The notes beneath the pieces were generated by a model. It did no database searches, was not told where the DNA came from, and worked only from the letters and a program-made list of their open reading frames with translations. A program made the translations under genes and the position numbers. Positions 60,261-64,000 of a DNA stretch of 64,000 nt are shown one piece after another (position 1 is the stretch's first letter; each line of letters starts with the position of its first letter). The DNA is from Mytilus edulis (lineage: Eukaryota > Mollusca > Bivalvia > Mytilida > Mytilidae), in assembly GCF_963676685.1 (NCBI RefSeq), contig NC_092345.1, forward strand, positions 32,511,585 to 32,575,584. The letters are read 5' to 3'.

Positions 60261-60325
60261 TTGTGCGTCAATCCAGGGCAATGTATTTCCGAAGTAGAAA
60301 AATACCATGTTGTTGTAAGCACTAC
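60261..60325 (-). pseudogene. Gene D exon 2: start of CTLD
   Basis: 65-nt exon between TATTTTAG| and GCACAA|GTAAGT. It encodes SAYNNMVFFYFGNTLPWIDAQ in part. Intact in isolation. Confidence 0.82.
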
Positions 60326-61158
60326 CTAAAATATAGATTAGAATCTTGAGTTCCACTTTTTATGACTAAGTCATTGATGACACTAAATAAAAAAAGATTT
60401 ACAGATGTATATGTTTAAAATAAATTGTATTGCAATGTTATATTATTCATTGATCAAATTCTTAAAAATAAAATTAAATAAAGTTAGAAGCGTAACGGAG
60501 ACAAATTGAGTTTGTCCGTGTTATTGAATACACGGAATACAAAAGGATATTGAAGAGTCTCAAATGAAAATAACACTTTACATTTCTTTGTTTAGATGTT
60601 ATGTATTGGAAGCACATTTCAGGATTAACCTTCATCAAGAAAGTTAAACGCTAAACCCATTGATGTTTTCGTATTGTTACACGTGATGACCCATGTATCC
60701 AAAACAAGACCAACATAAAAGCAAAGTCCGTCTGATATCAATTTTTACTGCGGAAGTTGATACTTTTATTCTTATAAATTATTATAACATTAATGACACC
60801 AATTGAAATGCATCAAATGCGTATTTCAACAACTATTGTCTCTTCAGTGATGCTCGATGCCGAAATATTTGAATTTCAAATACCTATTATTGAAAAAGTT
60901 GACCAAAACAAAAAGCACTTAAAGGATAACCAAATCCGTACATATAATAAGAGCTTTGCATAAGGGAAATTTCTCTTTTATTAGAAAAATATGCATAATT
61001 TTCATAAGGACGAATTTCAATCTAACAACATCCGCATTTTGATACCAGTACCGAATTACTCGCTACTGAGCTGGTGATATCATCTGGGGCTTACAGTCCA
61101 CCAGCAGAGGTATCGACCCAGTGACTGAAATCGAATTAGAGATATTTGTTTCATGCAT

Positions 61159-61440
61159 TTAAGGTGGTACCTAACACCTGAACTAAAATTAATTTGGCTC
61201 GTTTAATTTTCTTTAAATTTTGACAAAGTATTTAGTTTGACCCTTTGACAAAAAATATAAAAATATCAAAAACTTTGAACCAACCGTTTAATCAGAAAAA
61301 TTACACTGGTTCTATAGCAGTTTGACAAAAACTTATTTTGGTCATTGAGAAGCTTGATATTCCCTTAACAACACAACGTCATTAAAACGTTCTGCTGATT
61401 TTACAGAGTTATCTCCCTGTAGTGTTAGGTACCACCTTAA
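61159..61440. mobile_element. 282-bp TTAA-ended MITE in gene D intron 1
   Basis: Perfect 19-bp inverted ends, TTAAGGTGGTACCTAACAC at 61159-61177 and its reverse complement at 61422-61440. No coding capacity. The outer TTAA may be the target duplication. Confidence 0.75.
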
Positions 61441-62042
61441 GTTTCAAACATTTAATTCAAGAAATGGGTGTTATTAACCCCAACAGCACTGTAACACTAA
61501 TAAGCTAATCACTAATAACTAACAGTCTATCAGTACATGTAAACGTATGAACCAAATGCTAGTACTTGAAAATAACAATTTATAAATGTTATGCGTCCAA
61601 GGCGCTTTTCTTGAATTGTATATCACGTTTACATTATAAGTGCCTTGATTTGAATAAAATGTACCTTTTAGAATGTGATTATGCTCAACTATACTTCACC
61701 TTCACATACATGTAGGCAAAATAAATGATCATTAATATACCGAAAATGATAAGGGTTAAATTTTGCTTTTTAATGGGATTGATAAGTTTACTATGTGTTT
61801 CATTGGCTATCTTTCCGTAGTTTATCTTTTTGACCTAACAATGGCTATTTTCATTTGACTTGTGTGTTTTCATTACAACTTTGATGAATTCTTTTTTATT
61901 TTAAAAACGAATATATAATAATTTGAAATTTGTTTATCTGATTTCATTTTCTTTGAATTTGTTACATATATTTTTTGTTTTTAGGAGCATTTCATATTCA
62001 AAATGTGTAATCTTAATTTCTTGAATTTTATAAGTTTCCTAC

Positions 62043-62328
62043 CTCTTCTTAGAAATGTCCACTCGATTTGACTAATAGTTTCTGCATGGCGCATGTTCGA
62101 TATGTCGATAGCACATTCCTTGGTTAGATCCTTATAATTCGCAAAACAGCAATGATGGTCTTTTAAGCAAAGATAAGTGCATGCTATTTCAGGACGTACT
62201 ATTGGAGCCGGTGTATCAATTGGAACTATCATGTCTTTCTCAATGATAAGATCACTACCTTTCATTGCGCACACCGATAATGAGTTGCACGGAATGAAAA
62301 ATAATAAGATTAGTATTTCTTTTTTCAT
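62043..62328 (-). pseudogene. Gene D exon 1: signal peptide + PAN-like module, one Cys lost
   Basis: Open and spliceable (AGAG|GTAGGAAAC). Five of the six PAN cysteines remain. The sixth is replaced by Arg through TGC to CGC. Confidence 0.8.
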
Positions 62329-62450
62329 TTTGTCCTTCCCGAATGACTTCGAACGAAATGAACGATTTAATGATCTTTGTTACATTTTGACTGTTTTGTG
62401 TCAGGAAGAGATTTGATCTGTTTAATGCATTGCGGATATCGTGTCCCCTA
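62329..62450 (-). promoter_or_regulatory. Gene D upstream region
   Basis: It shares CAGTCAAAATGTAAC and TCGTTCGAAGTCA with the proximal blocks of A and C, followed by GGAAGGACAAAATG. The upstream sequence survives although the coding region has decayed. Confidence 0.35.
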
Positions 62451-62785
62451 AGGGATGGATTCAATTATAGTGATAAGTTGTTTAAAACGGTTTATTGATG
62501 TAAGAGCCAATATAAAAATACAGTAATCATAAACAATTTGACTTTGACTGTGACTGAACTAGTTCTTATTTCTTGTATTAACTTATATTTGAAATCATGT
62601 AACGGTTTTGGAAAGTTTACTGTTATTGTACTCCCAATAGAAATCGGTTGATAATAAAAATGTATCTATTTACTTTTAACTACAGTACATCGTGTTCTAT
62701 TTCTTCCAGTCTTCAATCTGATATGGTCACCATCAAATGATGGTATTTTGTAAGTGGTCATCAATAATAGAATGTTGATAGTTAT

Positions 62786-62990
62786 CAAAGGTACCAGGAT
62801 TATAATTTAATACGCCAGACGCGCGTTTCGTCTACATAAGACTCACCAGTGATGCTCAGATCAAAATAGTTATAAAGCCAAAACAAGTACAAAGTTGAAG
62901 AACATTGAGGACCCAAAATTCCAAAAAATTGCACCAAATACGGCTAAGGTAATCTATTCCTGGGATAAGAAAATCCTTAGTGTTTTTTAA
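62786..62990 (+). repeat. Dispersed repeat family M1 (best copy)
   Basis: Contains GGTACCAGGATTATAATTTA, CGCCAGACGCGCGTTTCGTC and ATAAGACTCA, ending with CCAAATACGGCTAAGGTAAT. Other copies: plus strand near 2669-2830, 11107-11185 and 39089-39177; minus strand near 305-510, 10234-10425, 24977-25155 and 41530-41705. The CpG-rich core is the best-conserved part. No coding. Confidence 0.75.
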
Positions 62991-63649
62991 AACAGTAATC
63001 AAGGGCTTGTCAATCTAATAAGGCTTCCTGGTGAGATGCAGCATTATCCATCTGTTCAGTAGTCAGGTGGATTAGTGCTATCCTTCATCAAAAGTTTATC
63101 TGCACAGGTAAATTGTCCATAATTCTTTCCACAGTTTTTATTATAACCTCCATTATAATAAGTTGTGAAAACAGGTTATTTTTCATTATTTATTTGTATT
63201 TACATTGAAGCTTGAACCTCTGAGTTTTAGATGGAACCATTGATTCGTTTGATTTTTTTCTCAATCGACCAAGTTTCAAAATACAAAATGATATTTGTAA
63301 TTCAAAACTTCATGAGAAGAATTCATTTTCTGAAAAATCAAATGCAAATGATATATGTCCTATTATTTCAAAAATTTTGAAACTTATAGCATCTTTAGTG
63401 ATTTGAAGTGGCCATTCAAGAGGCTGTTTCTAACAAAATATGTCACAATTGAAAATCTATTATACAAAGTATTAAAATGGTCACAGAATTTTGGACTTTA
63501 AATGCACTCAAAATGGACTAATTTAACATGTTTAACCCCGCCACATTATTTATGTGTGTGTCTGTCCCAAGTCAGGAGCCTGTAATTCAGTGGTTGTTGT
63601 TTGTTTATGTGTTACATATTTGTTTTTCGTTCATTTTATTACATAGATA

Positions 63650-63840
63650 AGGCCGTTAGTTATCTCGTTTGAATTGTTTTACATTGTCTTATCGGGGCCT
63701 ATTATAGCTAACTATGCGGTATGGGCTTAGTTCATTGTTGAAGGCCGTACGGTGACCAATAGTTGTTAATGTCTGTGTCATTTTGGTCTTTTGTGGATAG
63801 TTGTCTCATTGGCAATCATACCACATCTTCTTTTTTATAA
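63650..63840 (-). repeat. Dispersed repeat family M3
   Basis: Contains CTCGTTTGAATTGTTTTACA, ACTATGCGGTATGGGCTTAG, GTACGGTGACC, TTGTTAATGTCTGTGTCATT and GGCAATCATACCACATCTTC. Other copies: 27120-27310 and 56090-56235 in the same orientation; 19650-19830 and about 54560-54720 in the opposite one. The 19.7-kb and 27.1-kb copies directly follow exon 1 of A and B. Confidence 0.72.
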
Positions 63841-64000
63841 TTAAATAATTTAATTCAATACAACCATGTTATCTGTTGATTTAGACCAAACGGTTATAAA
63901 GGTAAAGGGAATAAGTCAGAAATCTTGTAGACAAAAATCACATCATTCTCAATGTTGAATTATATAATGAAAAAAGTCACATGAAAATTATTTGACCTTT

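Larger units (their letters stand above)
55019..62328 (-). pseudogene. Gene D: decayed PAN-CTLD lectin paralogue
   Basis: Exon-equivalents are 62328-62043, 60325-60261, 59833-59752, 57360-57166 and 55079-55019. Exons 1-3 are open with good splice sites (GTAGGA, GTAAGT, GTGAGT). Exon 4 has TAA at 57298-57296 in place of the lysine codon in WDKP. It is 195 nt instead of 235, and the missing 40 nt removes the TWDDQTC region and shifts the frame. Exon 5 has lost its TGA (GAATGA became GATAGA) and runs on to TAA at 55019. In exon 1 the sixth PAN cysteine is arginine (NMRHAE against SMCHAE) and the conserved GW is EW. A transcript would encode about 165 residues: the PAN module plus a truncated CTLD without the ligand loop. 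It is most likely a pseudogene; a truncated secreted product cannot be excluded. Confidence 0.82.
62451..64000. other. Region upstream of gene D, no gene seen
   Basis: Contains the M1 copy at 62786-62990 and the M3 copy at 63650-63840. Between and after them I see only AT-rich unique-looking sequence without a convincing ORF. Confidence 0.5.

Overview
The window looks like AT-rich nuclear DNA of a bivalve mollusc, most likely a marine mussel (Mytilus-type). The reasons are multi-exon genes for small secreted C-type lectins, very dense dispersed repeats of the kind I associate with mussel genomic clones (from memory, not from a search), many short TIR elements, and no operons or bacterial signals. 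No tRNA, rRNA or CRISPR array is supported.

The gene content is one family in four copies, here called A (minus, 20130 to 3930), B (plus, 26823 to 39380), C (minus, 51832 to 45282) and D (minus, 62328 to 55019). Each copy has the same five-exon layout (about 286, 65, 82, 235 and 40 coding bases) with the same splice phases. It encodes a secreted protein of about 235 residues: signal peptide, six-cysteine PAN/Apple-like module, C-type lectin domain (CTLD), and a 12-residue tail from a tiny terminal exon. A and C look intact. B keeps all reading frames but has lost the exon 1 splice donor (GT to AT) and has a GC donor after exon 2. D is decayed: a nonsense codon and a 40-base frameshifting deletion in exon 4, a lost stop in exon 5, and a lost PAN cysteine.

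Region by region: 1-3496 holds dispersed repeats only. 3497-39760 is a large imperfect palindrome. Its left arm (3497-24624) carries gene A, its right arm (26303-39760) carries gene B, and the two genes sit head to head around a non-palindromic centre of about 1.7 kb. Because the arms are paralogous, each arm gives the empty site for insertions in the other. The left arm carries five TIR-type elements totalling about 12 kb. The right arm carries a broken LINE, a 452-bp MITE and further repeats. 39761-45281 is intergenic, with a degenerate MULE-like transposase fragment and SINE/MITE-like repeats. 45282-62328 holds C and D in tandem, with an intergenic stretch between them. 62329-64000 is the D upstream region and repeats.

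The strongest items for follow-up are the PAN-CTLD lectin family and its palindromic pair, the hidden fifth exon, the splice-donor loss in B that would append a repeat-derived tail, and several TIR elements with arrays of short motifs near their ends.
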